From: Candidatus Hebobacteria bacterium
GTDB lineage: Bacteria; Armatimonadota; Hebobacteria; Hebobacterales; Hebobacteraceae
NCBI GenBank assembly: GCA_029821235.1
Contig: JALGTT010000026.1
Location: 1 to 9,970 of the forward strand
Length of the DNA stretch: 9,970 nt
Direction: 5' to 3'
Made by a program: the position numbers and the translations under genes. Each line of letters starts with the position of its first letter. Position 1 is the first letter of the stretch. Below are positions 1 through 6,146 of this stretch, piece after piece. The notes under the pieces are model-generated. The model did not search any database. It was not told the origin of the DNA and was given only the letters and a program-made list of their open reading frames with translations.

Positions 1-266
1 TACTCCATCACGATGTAGTGATAGGGGCCGTCGGAGCCGGTGTCGTAGATGCCCGCGACGTGCTCGTGGATGATGCCGGCGGCGGCCCTCGCCTCCCGGC
101 GGAAGCGGGCGAGGAACTCCGCGTCGGCCGCCATCTCCGGCTTCATCACCTTGACCGCCACCACCCGGCCGAGCACGCGGTCGCGCCCGCGGTAGGTGAC
201 GGCCATGCCGCCCTCTCCCGCCTTGTCTAGGATCTCGTAGCGATGGTTGAGGACCTGCCCGATCAT
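1..266 (-). CDS. Serine/threonine protein kinase, PknB-like (N-terminal part, cut by window edge)
   Basis: The 88 visible residues form the N-lobe of a Hanks-type bacterial Ser/Thr kinase, which transfers ATP phosphate to Ser/Thr of target proteins. Visible motifs: glycine-rich loop GEGGMAVTYRG (residues 17-27), catalytic lysine K39 in VAVKVMK, the likely helix-C glutamate E58 in FRREA, an HEHVAGIYD stretch matching the usual HPNIVxxYD, and the hinge reached at the window edge (YIVME). The catalytic loop, activation loop and any sensor or transmembrane domain lie outside the window. The start is ATG at 264-266, preceded by AGGA four bases upstream. The gene follows the small membrane protein gene after 63 bases, so it could be the last gene of the redox unit or have its own promoter; I found no convincing promoter in the gap. 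The family is secure. Targets cannot be inferred. Confidence 0.92.
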   Translation of the reverse strand, partial: MIGQVLNHRYEILDKAGEGGMAVTYRGRDRVLGRVVAVKVMKPEMAADAEFLARFRREARAAAGIIHEHVAGIYDTGSDGPYHYIVME

Positions 267-329
267 GCTGTCCTGAGATTGTGCCTTACTTGGCGCGAGG
301 TTTCATAGCGCGGGGGCCGAGATGCAGGA

Positions 330-590
330 CTAGCGGCCGAACCCGCTCCACAGCACCACCACCATCGCCATCGCCAGCGAGATGATGCTGACCACCGCCA
401 GCGCGGCGGCGAGGTGGGGGGTGAACGGCGGCTGCGGGGCGAAGGCGGCGACCAGAAAGGCGAAGATGCCGATGCCCACGAACAGCAGGGCCGCTCCGAT
501 GCGGCGGCCGCGCTTGCGAGCCTGAAAGTAGGCGGCTCCCAGCACCCACACCAGCAATGCCGCGCCAAAGCCGAGCCTCCACCACCGCAA
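330..590 (-). CDS. Small three-helix membrane protein, function unknown
   Basis: An 86-residue hydrophobic protein that I do not recognise. Three membrane segments are apparent (about residues 4-22, 31-51 and 60-82). An Arg/Lys-rich loop, QARKRGRR at about 23-30, follows the first and probably faces the cytoplasm. A Pro-rich turn (APQPPFTP) precedes the third. There are no cysteines or histidine clusters to suggest cofactor binding, apart from one His near residue 59. The start is TTG at 588-590, chosen because GGAGGG (597-602) sits about seven bases upstream. The gene begins 17 bases after the stop of the polyferredoxin gene, so the two are probably co-transcribed. By position it could be an accessory membrane subunit or assembly factor of the redox module, but this is inference from neighbourhood only. 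Confidence 0.75.
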   Translation of the reverse strand: MRWWRLGFGAALLVWVLGAAYFQARKRGRRIGAALLFVGIGIFAFLVAAFAPQPPFTPHLAAALAVVSIISLAMAMVVVLWSGFGR

Positions 591-596
591 CTGTCG

Positions 597-602
597 CCCT
601 CC
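597..602 (-). promoter_or_regulatory. Ribosome binding site supporting the TTG start of the small membrane protein
   Basis: On the minus strand this reads GGAGGG, with about seven bases to the TTG at 590. It occupies the 17-base gap after the polyferredoxin stop codon. It is the main reason to accept TTG as the start and the ORF as a real gene. Confidence 0.7.
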
Positions 603-607
603 GTTTT

Positions 608-2338
608 CTAGGGATACGGGTAAGAGTCAGGATACGGCGTCTGGTCGCCCGCGTCAATGCCGGCCTCGGCGTCCCCCTGTTGGTCCGGTCGGAGCGGAGC
701 GGCCTCGCGGCGGGCGCGCTGCTCCTCGCGGCTGAGGTGGCGCTTGTCGCCGGAGGAGGAGACGCGGATAGCGGCTCGGGGCTCCACCGGGCAGACGTAT
801 TCGCACTGCCCGCATCCCACACACACCCGGTCGTCCACCACGGGCCGGGGAAGGCCGTCCAGGACATCCGGGTAGATGGCGTCATAGGGGCAGGCTTCAT
901 CGCACACCACACACTGCCGGCCATAGGCCCAGGCAATGCACTTGCTTCGGTCAATGGTGGCGGTGCCCAGGAAGAGATGCTTCTTCTCCTCCGCGCGGAA
1001 GGGCTGGATGGCGCCCGTGGGGCAGACCTGCCCGCAGGCATCGCACATGTCGCTGCACGGCCCCATCCGGGGCACCAGGATGGGCGTGCCCAGGGCCTCT
1101 ATCCCCCCCTCCCCGAAGGCCGGCTGGAGCGTGTTGGTGGGGCATACTTTCATGCACTCGCCGCACCGCACACAGGCGGTCACGAAGGCCTCCTCCGCCC
1201 GGGCCCCTGGGGGCCGGATGAGCCGCTCGGAGGAGAGTTTCAGCACGCGCTCACCGCCCTGGGTGGGCTTGGTGCTCCAGTCCACCTTGGGCAGGACCAC
1301 CGCCGCCACCCCGATTCCGATCGCCTCCAGCACCCTTCGCCGCTCGGGGTCCACCCGGTCGTCGCGGCCGCTGAGGGCGCGGCCGGTGGTGACGGAGATC
1401 GCCTCCTCGGGGCAGACCGCCAGGCAGGAATAACACCAGATACATTCGCCGCCCCGGTACTTCTTCGGATCCTCCAGGATCGCGCCCATCTTGCACTCGT
1501 TCACACAGCGCAGGCAGTTGGTGCACTTGTCGGAGACGCGCAGCCGCAGGGGCGAGATTCTCCCCAACAGCCCCAGGAGCGCGCCGAGAGGACACAGATT
1601 CCGGCACCAGAACCGCCGGGCCAGGCTGCCCAGGGCGACGATCGCCGCGAAGATGACGAAAGTCAGCAGCCCCAGCCGGAAGTGGTGGGGAGGCGAGCCG
1701 GGGCGCGCGAACCAACTGAGCGCGGCCCCGAAACGCCAGAAGAGCCGCTCCAGCCAGGGGCGGTTCTCGGTGAGGGGCCCGTAGGCCCACGCCGTGTTGA
1801 CATCCCGCGCGAAGGTGATGCTCCACTGCACCGGGGGCACGCCGGAGAGGGTGAGGGTGCGGGTGAGGAGGGCGATGGGATCGGCGGCGTAGGCGGCAGA
1901 CAGCCCGACGCTGCGGGAGAGGGAGGGCTCCCGCGGGGAGCGGTGGGCGGCCGGGAGGATCATGGTCACCAGCAGCGCGAGGAGCAGGTAGTATTTGACG
2001 CGCCTCCACGGGGGCGCCTGGCTCGGCCGCCGGCCGCGCATCTTGAAGAGTCGTTCGAGGAGGTCGAGCGCGGTCCCCATGGGGCAGATCCAGCCGCAGA
2101 AGACCCGGCCCAGCAGCAGGCTCAACACCACCACCGGCAGCGCATACCAGATCAGGGGCAGCGCCGCCTCGCGCAGCGAGAGCAGGGCCGAGAGCGCCAG
2201 CAGCGGATTGGCCCGCAGGAAGAGGTCGGGGGGCAGACCGAGCACCACCGCCCGCCCGGCGAAGGCGAACAGGGTGAGGAAGAGCGCGAGGAAAGCGAGC
2301 TGCGAAAAGCGCCGCAAGGCGCGTATCCGGCCGGGCAT
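608..2338 (-). CDS. Membrane polyferredoxin, NapH-NapG-like fusion with six [4Fe-4S] motifs
   Basis: A 576-residue electron-transfer protein. The N-terminal half is NapH-like: membrane segments near 12-34, 58-76, 113-130 and 221-241, with two CxxxCP motifs (C81/C85 and C245/C249). Two ferredoxin motifs follow (C272-275-278-282 and C299-302-305-309). The second half resembles NapG/MauM. It opens with an RRR-plus-hydrophobic stretch (333-350) like a retained Tat signal, then four more motifs: C389-392-395-399; C428-432-435-439; C467-476-479-483, which has eight rather than two residues between the first cysteines; and C506-509-512-516. The tail (from about 530) is charged and ends in a Tyr-Pro repeat. 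I prefer ATG at 2336-2338, with GGTGAG seven bases upstream; GTG at 2348-2350 (580 residues) is the alternative. It lies between the DUF362 and small membrane protein genes. It probably passes electrons across or along the membrane; donor and acceptor are unknown. It is not assignable to nitrate reduction, as no napA or napB is in view. Confidence 0.9.
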   Translation of the reverse strand: MPGRIRALRRFSQLAFLALFLTLFAFAGRAVVLGLPPDLFLRANPLLALSALLSLREAALPLIWYALPVVVLSLLLGRVFCGWICPMGTALDLLERLFKMRGRRPSQAPPWRRVKYYLLLALLVTMILPAAHRSPREPSLSRSVGLSAAYAADPIALLTRTLTLSGVPPVQWSITFARDVNTAWAYGPLTENRPWLERLFWRFGAALSWFARPGSPPHHFRLGLLTFVIFAAIVALGSLARRFWCRNLCPLGALLGLLGRISPLRLRVSDKCTNCLRCVNECKMGAILEDPKKYRGGECIWCYSCLAVCPEEAISVTTGRALSGRDDRVDPERRRVLEAIGIGVAAVVLPKVDWSTKPTQGGERVLKLSSERLIRPPGARAEEAFVTACVRCGECMKVCPTNTLQPAFGEGGIEALGTPILVPRMGPCSDMCDACGQVCPTGAIQPFRAEEKKHLFLGTATIDRSKCIAWAYGRQCVVCDEACPYDAIYPDVLDGLPRPVVDDRVCVGCGQCEYVCPVEPRAAIRVSSSGDKRHLSREEQRARREAAPLRPDQQGDAEAGIDAGDQTPYPDSYPYP

Positions 2339-2392
2339 CGGCGATCTCACCCGGACTCACTCGCCCGCAACAGAAGGCTGGAGTGGGGTCTG

Positions 2393-3328
2393 CTAGACAC
2401 GCTTGATGTTCACCCGGTTGAGGTCGAGCTGGCCCAGGCCCATCGCGGCCGCCCGCTTGAGGTGGCCGATCTTGTCGGCGGAGGACCCCAGCAGTTTCAC
2501 CCCGTAGGCGTCCACGGCCACCGGGTCGGTGCCGGCGACCACGAGGTTGAGCTGCTTGGTCCGGCCCGGCCCCTTGGGGCCGTTGGAGAGCAGGACGCGG
2601 GTGGCGTCGAGCACGATGAGGTCGGGCTTGATCTGCGCGGCGTAGTCGGCGATGCACTGGTCGAGGCTCCGGCTCTGGTGCCACGCGCCGCGGTCCAGCA
2701 CCGTGCCCATCAGGTTCTTGCAGCCCAGGGTGACCTTGGTGCTGCCGTGCACCTTGGCGATGGGCACGTTGATGACCACGTCGGCGCGCAGCAGATCGCG
2801 CATGGTCTCCGCGCGCTTGAGGACCTTGCCGCGCTTGAGGGTAATCTTCTGGAACATCACGGGGGAGGTGGCGGCGAACACCCTGGCCCCTGCCTTCTCC
2901 GCGGCGGGGCCGATGCCGCTGAGGCGAATCACGCGGTCGGCGGGGCCGTCCACCGGATGATCCGCCACCTTGACCTCGCGCGCGCCCGCCGCGCGGCAGA
3001 GCCGCACCAATTCGGCCACCACCTCCGGGTTGGTGTTGGCCGCCTGCTCGGGCCTGCGGGCCCAGGCCATGTTGGGCTTGATGAGGACGGTGGCGCCGCG
3101 CTTGACGAACTTCTTCATGCCCCCGAGCGCCTGTACGGCCGCCTTGGTGCGGCCGGCGATGGTCTTCTTGGAGGCGACTACGATGGTGGGCCGGCCGCCG
3201 GCCGGAGCCGCCTCCGCCACCCCGTCGAGGAGGGACAGCAGACTGGTCTGGGTCAGCGCGTAGCCGCCCGCGCCCAGCATCAGCGCGCGCTTGAGGAACT
3301 CTCGTCTGGTGATCTCATCCCTGGACAT
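2393..3328 (-). CDS. Tat-exported DUF362 family protein
   Basis: A 311-residue protein starting with a twin-arginine signal: TRREFLKR at residues 7-14, a hydrophobic stretch to about 33, and a likely cleavage region AEAAP at 38-42. The mature part has DUF362 features: VLIKPNMAW (81-89), NTNPEVV (98-104), a conserved VINVPIAKVHG segment followed by LGCKNLMG (to about 208), IVLDAT (238-243) and AGTDPVAVDAYG (265-276). DUF362 proteins are often fused to or encoded beside ferredoxins, but their reaction is unknown. This copy has no ferredoxin domain of its own and only three cysteines (C111, C203, C225). Export by Tat usually implies a folded or cofactor-bearing protein. The start is ATG at 3326-3328 with GGAGGT ten bases upstream. 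The polyferredoxin follows within 54 bases, so the two probably work together at the outer face of the membrane; that pairing is inference. Confidence 0.9.
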   Translation of the reverse strand: MSRDEITRREFLKRALMLGAGGYALTQTSLLSLLDGVAEAAPAGGRPTIVVASKKTIAGRTKAAVQALGGMKKFVKRGATVLIKPNMAWARRPEQAANTNPEVVAELVRLCRAAGAREVKVADHPVDGPADRVIRLSGIGPAAEKAGARVFAATSPVMFQKITLKRGKVLKRAETMRDLLRADVVINVPIAKVHGSTKVTLGCKNLMGTVLDRGAWHQSRSLDQCIADYAAQIKPDLIVLDATRVLLSNGPKGPGRTKQLNLVVAGTDPVAVDAYGVKLLGSSADKIGHLKRAAAMGLGQLDLNRVNIKRV

Positions 3329-3338
3329 GGGTTTCGCA

Positions 3339-3345
3339 ACCTCCC
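3339..3345 (-). promoter_or_regulatory. Ribosome binding site of the DUF362 gene
   Basis: On the minus strand this reads GGGAGGT, with ten bases to the ATG at 3328. It is a strong match to the 16S rRNA 3' end and fixes the start that gives a complete Tat signal. Confidence 0.65.
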
Positions 3346-3361
3346 GATGAGGACTGACGGT

Positions 3362-3367
3362 ATTCTA
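3362..3367 (-). promoter_or_regulatory. Candidate -10 box of the DUF362-polyferredoxin unit
   Basis: On the minus strand this reads TAGAAT, five of six bases matching TATAAT, in a locally AT-richer patch of the 103-base gap between the PpiC-TPR and DUF362 genes. It would give a leader of about 27 bases containing the GGGAGGT site. No good -35 hexamer stands 16-18 bases upstream, so the promoter may be weak or depend on an activator or another sigma factor. The call rests on the -10 match and position only. Confidence 0.35.
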
Positions 3368-3388
3368 CCCCAAGGCGCGGGCGAAGAC

Positions 3389-3402
3389 GCACGCGCCCGT
3401 GC
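3389..3402 (-). repeat. Small inverted repeat downstream of the PpiC-TPR gene (possible weak terminator)
   Basis: GCACG and CGTGC flank a four-base loop, about 30 bases past the stop of the PpiC-TPR gene. On the minus strand it is followed by GTCTTC rather than a clean run of T. It could be a weak terminator between the two units, but a five-pair stem in such GC-rich DNA can arise by chance. Confidence 0.2.
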
Positions 3403-3431
3403 ATGCTGCGGCTCCCGCCCGGCGGAAAGGC

Positions 3432-5081
3432 CTATTTCTGCTCGGAGCCTGGGGCCGGCGCGGGGCGCGGCCGCTTCTTTGCCGCTTCCTCCTCCATCTT
3501 GCGCTGCTGCTCCTGGAGCGCTTTGTTTCGCGCCTCCTCCTGTTTGCGGTATTCGTCCAGCCACTGCTGCTCCTGCTGGACGAGGTCGTCCTTGCCGAGC
3601 CGCTGGTAGGTGAGGCGAAGTTGCTCGTGAAGGGAGGGGGAGGTGGAGGCTTCCCCGGCCACCTGGTACCACTTCACCGCTTTCTCCAGGTCGCCCAGGT
3701 TCTCATAGGCGCGCGCCATTCCCAGCAGCGCCTGCGCGCGCGCCTGGGGCAGCCCGCCTTCTCCGCTGAGCACGTCGTTGGCCGCCGCGTAGGCGTCGGC
3801 CGCCTTCTGCCACTCGTTCTGGACGGAATAGAGGATGGCGAGTTCGTAGTAGATGGCGGCGGCGGCCAGTCCGCCGATCTGATCGGCGACCGGTCTCGCC
3901 TCCTCCAGGAGGGGAAGCGCCTCCTTGAGATTGCCCTTCTTCACCTCCTGGTAGGCGAGAATCTCCTTGTCGAGCACCTTCACCTCCGCCTTTTCGCGGA
4001 GTTGTTTGGTGTATTCATCCCAGGCGGCGCGGCGTTTCTGCTCGGCGAAGCCCTGGAGGTACTGTGACTTGTTCTTCCGGTAATCCTGCGGGCGGTTCTG
4101 CCGCCGCGACCTCAGTTTGAGGATGACGTATCCGAAGTCCGTCTTGATGGGCTCGGGGGCCATTTCGCCGGGCTTCAATTTCTCCAGCACCTGCTGGTAG
4201 GCCTCGGGGAAACTGGAGAGGGGTCTGGGCTCCTTGCGGCCGCCCGTGTACTTGGCATCCGGGTCATCGGACTCGGCGCGGGCGAGTTTCTCGAAATCCT
4301 CGCCCTGCTTCAGCCGGGCGAGCAGATCCTCCGCCCGGGCGCGCGCCTCCTCATCGGTGCGCTCCGGCTGGTCGGGCGGATGGAGGGAGACCACGATCTC
4401 CTCCACGGAGGTCTCGTCGTAGGAGGCGAGCAATTCCTTCTCGCTGGCGGTGATGGATCCGGTGACCTTCTTCTTCAACTCCTCGGTGACGAGGTCGGCG
4501 CGCAACGCCTCGAACTGCTTGTCCAGCAGCCACTTGCTGAGCCATTTGACGAAGGAGCGCTCGCTCATCGTCTCCCGGGGCCGGCCGTCGTTGCTGCTGG
4601 CGATATAGGCGAGTTGGCGTTCCAGTTGGTCCTTGTCGGTCACCTGGACCTTTATCTGCTCCAACTGCTGTTTGGCCAGTTCGTCGGCGTGTTTGGCGAC
4701 CTGCCGCTTGGAGATGGAGATGCCCTGGCGCTCCGCCTCATTGAGCACGAGTTGCCGGGTGACGGCTTCGTCGAAGGCGCGGAGCCGTTCCCGCCAGAGG
4801 CGCTCGACTCCCATCGCCTGGCCGGTGATCTGGGCCACCGCGCTGAGTTGGTTGGCGGTCTGGCGGAAGGCGTCCTCCAGGGCGCGGCGGGGAACCGGTT
4901 TACCGTCCACCTCGGCGATGGTCTCCTGGAGCGCCGGCAGTTCCTCGTTCTGGTCGCGGCCGCCTCCACCCCCGCCCAGGCCGAACATGGCCGGCAGGGT
5001 GAGCACGAAGACGCCGATGACGCCGTAGAGGATGTAGCGAAGATGGACGGCGAAGCGTCGCCGCATTCTCATGATGGACAT
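3432..5081 (-). CDS. Membrane-anchored SurA/PpiC-type peptidyl-prolyl isomerase with C-terminal TPR repeats
   Basis: A 549-residue predicted folding factor. A basic N-terminus (MRMRRRF) and one membrane segment (about 16-35) anchor it with the bulk outside the cytoplasm. A six-glycine linker (36-41) follows. Residues about 53-200 resemble the SurA N-terminal chaperone domain (AEVDGKPVPRRALEDAF). Residues about 222-325 are a parvulin domain, with LKQGEDFEKLARAESDD, the GG at 280-281, LKPGEMAPEPIKTDFGYVILKL and the usual spacing. Residues about 375-510 look like TPR helices (YYELAILYSVQNEWQKAADAY; ALLGMARAYENLGDLEKAVKWY), and the tail is a charged coiled coil ending in Pro/Ala/Lys. The parvulin-TPR combination suggests a scaffold that also binds partners. 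The start is ATG at 5079-5081; ATGs at codons 4 and 6 are alternatives. The nearest SD, AGGAG, is about 12 bases upstream, a long spacing. It follows the coiled-coil gene by 64 bases. Confidence 0.88.
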   Translation of the reverse strand: MSIMRMRRRFAVHLRYILYGVIGVFVLTLPAMFGLGGGGGGRDQNEELPALQETIAEVDGKPVPRRALEDAFRQTANQLSAVAQITGQAMGVERLWRERLRAFDEAVTRQLVLNEAERQGISISKRQVAKHADELAKQQLEQIKVQVTDKDQLERQLAYIASSNDGRPRETMSERSFVKWLSKWLLDKQFEALRADLVTEELKKKVTGSITASEKELLASYDETSVEEIVVSLHPPDQPERTDEEARARAEDLLARLKQGEDFEKLARAESDDPDAKYTGGRKEPRPLSSFPEAYQQVLEKLKPGEMAPEPIKTDFGYVILKLRSRRQNRPQDYRKNKSQYLQGFAEQKRRAAWDEYTKQLREKAEVKVLDKEILAYQEVKKGNLKEALPLLEEARPVADQIGGLAAAAIYYELAILYSVQNEWQKAADAYAAANDVLSGEGGLPQARAQALLGMARAYENLGDLEKAVKWYQVAGEASTSPSLHEQLRLTYQRLGKDDLVQQEQQWLDEYRKQEEARNKALQEQQRKMEEEAAKKRPRPAPAPGSEQK

Positions 5082-5094
5082 GGGTGGGTACTGG

Positions 5095-5124
5095 CTCCTG
5101 TGGATGGTGATATGGATTCAGGAG
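5095..5124 (-). repeat. Inverted repeat that could sequester the PpiC-TPR ribosome binding site
   Basis: In transcript sense, CTCCTG (5124-5119) is complementary to CAGGAG (5100-5095), separated by 18 bases. The second arm is the only SD-like sequence upstream of the ATG at 5081, so pairing would hide it. The loop is AT-richer than its surroundings. A six-pair stem with an 18-base loop is of marginal stability; a regulatory role is speculative. Confidence 0.35.
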
Positions 5125-5145
5125 ATGGCGCGGGGGTTGCCCTCC

Positions 5146-5625
5146 TCACTCCTGTGCTTCCTGCTCCTCCGGCGGCGGCTCCGGGGCCGCGCTGAGGCGC
5201 TCGCGGGCGCTCCGCACCGCGCTCATCACCCGGGTGACGTATTCCTCCAGGTTGGCGAGCACGCGCTTGGAGTATTCCTCGGCGCTACGGCGGATCTCCG
5301 CCGCCTCCCCGGTGGCGCGCTGGATGATCTCGTCCGCGCGCTCGGTGGCGCGCCGGACGATCTCGTCGTTGGCGACCAAGAGCGCGGCCTGTTCGCGCGC
5401 CTCTTCCAGCAGTCGGTCGCGCTCCGCCTCGGCCGCCTCCAGGATGCGCTGGCGCTCCTGCATGACGCGCCCGGCGCTCTTGATCTCCTCGGGCAGGGCG
5501 GAACGAATGCGGTTCACCTGGGTGAAGAATCGGTCGAGGTCGAAGCCCCAGGCGCGGTGGAGGAACTGTGGGCGATGGCTCTCGCCCAACTTTTCGAGTT
5601 CTTCGAGTTGTTTCAGGATTTCGAT
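5146..5625 (-). CDS. Coiled-coil protein encoded after coaD (DivIVA/ATP-synthase-b-like), probable ATC start
   Basis: A mostly helical, charged protein of 159 residues if started at ATC. It matches, from memory, a coaD-linked family often annotated as 'ATPase' or 'F0 subunit b-like', with signatures LPEEIK, ERQRILEAAEAERDRLLEEA, NDEIVRRATERADEIIQRA and EEYSKRVLANLEEYV. There is no membrane segment, and the tail is Pro/Glu-rich. The exact function is unknown; DivIVA-like helices suggest a scaffold for division or the cell envelope. No ATG, GTG or TTG precedes the TTG at 5589, which lacks an SD and would remove the conserved N-terminus (EILKQLEELEKLGES). An ideal SD, AAGGGAGGGG, instead stands seven bases (from its GGAGG core) upstream of ATC (5623-5625), where the family normally has Met. 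The gene overlaps the end of coaD by 13 bases, so translation is probably coupled. A sequencing error turning ATG into ATC is the main alternative. Confidence 0.8.
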   Translation of the reverse strand: MEILKQLEELEKLGESHRPQFLHRAWGFDLDRFFTQVNRIRSALPEEIKSAGRVMQERQRILEAAEAERDRLLEEAREQAALLVANDEIVRRATERADEIIQRATGEAAEIRRSAEEYSKRVLANLEEYVTRVMSAVRSARERLSAAPEPPPEEQEAQE

Positions 5626-6146
5626 GGTGACCCCTCCCTTCCTCGCGGACCCGGCGCCGCCGAGTCCTCTCCAGAAAAGCGGTTCTTGAGCGCTCGTTCG
5701 ACGTGCGGCGGCACGAACTCGGAGGTGGAACCCCCGAAGCGGGCGATCTCGCAGACCAGGCTGGCGCTCAGATAGTGATACTGCGGTGCAGGAGTGAAGA
5801 ACACCGTCTCCACCTCCGGCGCGAGTTCCCGGTTGATGGACGCCATTTGCAGCTCGGTTTCGAAATCCGACACCGCGCGCAGGCCCCGCACGATAACGTG
5901 CGCGCCCGCCTTGCGCGCGAAATCAACCAGCAGCCCCGGCACCACCTCCACCGTCACGTTGGCCATGCCCCGGCAGGCCTCTTGCAGCATCGCCACTCGC
6001 TCCTCGGTGGAGAACACCGGGCTCTTCCTGGGATTCACCGAGACCCCCACAATCACCTTGTCGAAGAGCGAGGAAGCCCGCTTGATCACGTCCAGATGCC
6101 CGTAGGTGGGCGGATCGAAGGTTCCCGCATATACTCCCAGGATCAA
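5613..6146 (-). CDS. coaD: Pantetheine-phosphate adenylyltransferase (PPAT)
   Basis: This cytoplasmic enzyme joins 4'-phosphopantetheine and ATP to give dephospho-CoA, the penultimate step of coenzyme A synthesis. It has 177 residues against the usual 160 or so. It shows the nucleotidyltransferase motif GTFDPPTYGH (8-17), K41, the VIVRGLRAVSDFETELQMA block (84-102) and a C-terminal YLSASLVCEIARFGG region (125-139), where the usual I/V-S-S-S is L-S-A-S. The final 20 or so residues are a low-complexity extension that doubles as the next gene's ribosome binding region. I chose TTG at 6144-6146: AAGGAG lies seven bases upstream and the protein then begins directly at the conserved ILGVYAGTFDP. 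The open frame extends further upstream, but that part overlaps rsmD in another frame and lacks homology. Start and rsmD stop overlap as TTGA, four bases. Confidence 0.97.
   Translation of the reverse strand: MILGVYAGTFDPPTYGHLDVIKRASSLFDKVIVGVSVNPRKSPVFSTEERVAMLQEACRGMANVTVEVVPGLLVDFARKAGAHVIVRGLRAVSDFETELQMASINRELAPEVETVFFTPAPQYHYLSASLVCEIARFGGSTSEFVPPHVERALKNRFSGEDSAAPGPRGREGSPSKS
5631..5640 (-). promoter_or_regulatory. Strong ribosome binding site inside the coaD 3' end, pointing to an ATC start
   Basis: On the minus strand this reads AAGGGAGGGG, with its GGAGG core seven bases before the ATC at 5623-5625. It lies within the last codons of coaD. No ATG, GTG or TTG stands at a suitable distance in any frame that leads to a plausible protein. 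Confidence 0.7.

Noticed and set aside
267..329. Possible promoter (TATGAA as a -10) and a TCCTG/CAGGA inverted repeat before the kinase gene
   Set aside because: No -35 partner is visible and the five-base arms are 47 bases apart; both are likely by chance.
608..2338. Reading the polyferredoxin as a periplasmic nitrate reductase (Nap) component
   Set aside because: No napA, napB or napF-like gene is present in the window, and NapH/NapG-like proteins serve many other electron-transfer systems.
1251..2684. A 477-codon minus-strand open frame overlapping the polyferredoxin and DUF362 genes
   Set aside because: It is a frame-shifted shadow; the true frames contain all the cysteine motifs and the DUF362 motifs.
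557..3613. A 1018-codon open frame on the plus strand opposite the redox unit
   Set aside because: It is antisense to three well-supported genes, has low-complexity Gly/Ala/Arg/His/Pro-rich translation with no domain, and is explained by GC-rich third positions removing stops in that frame.
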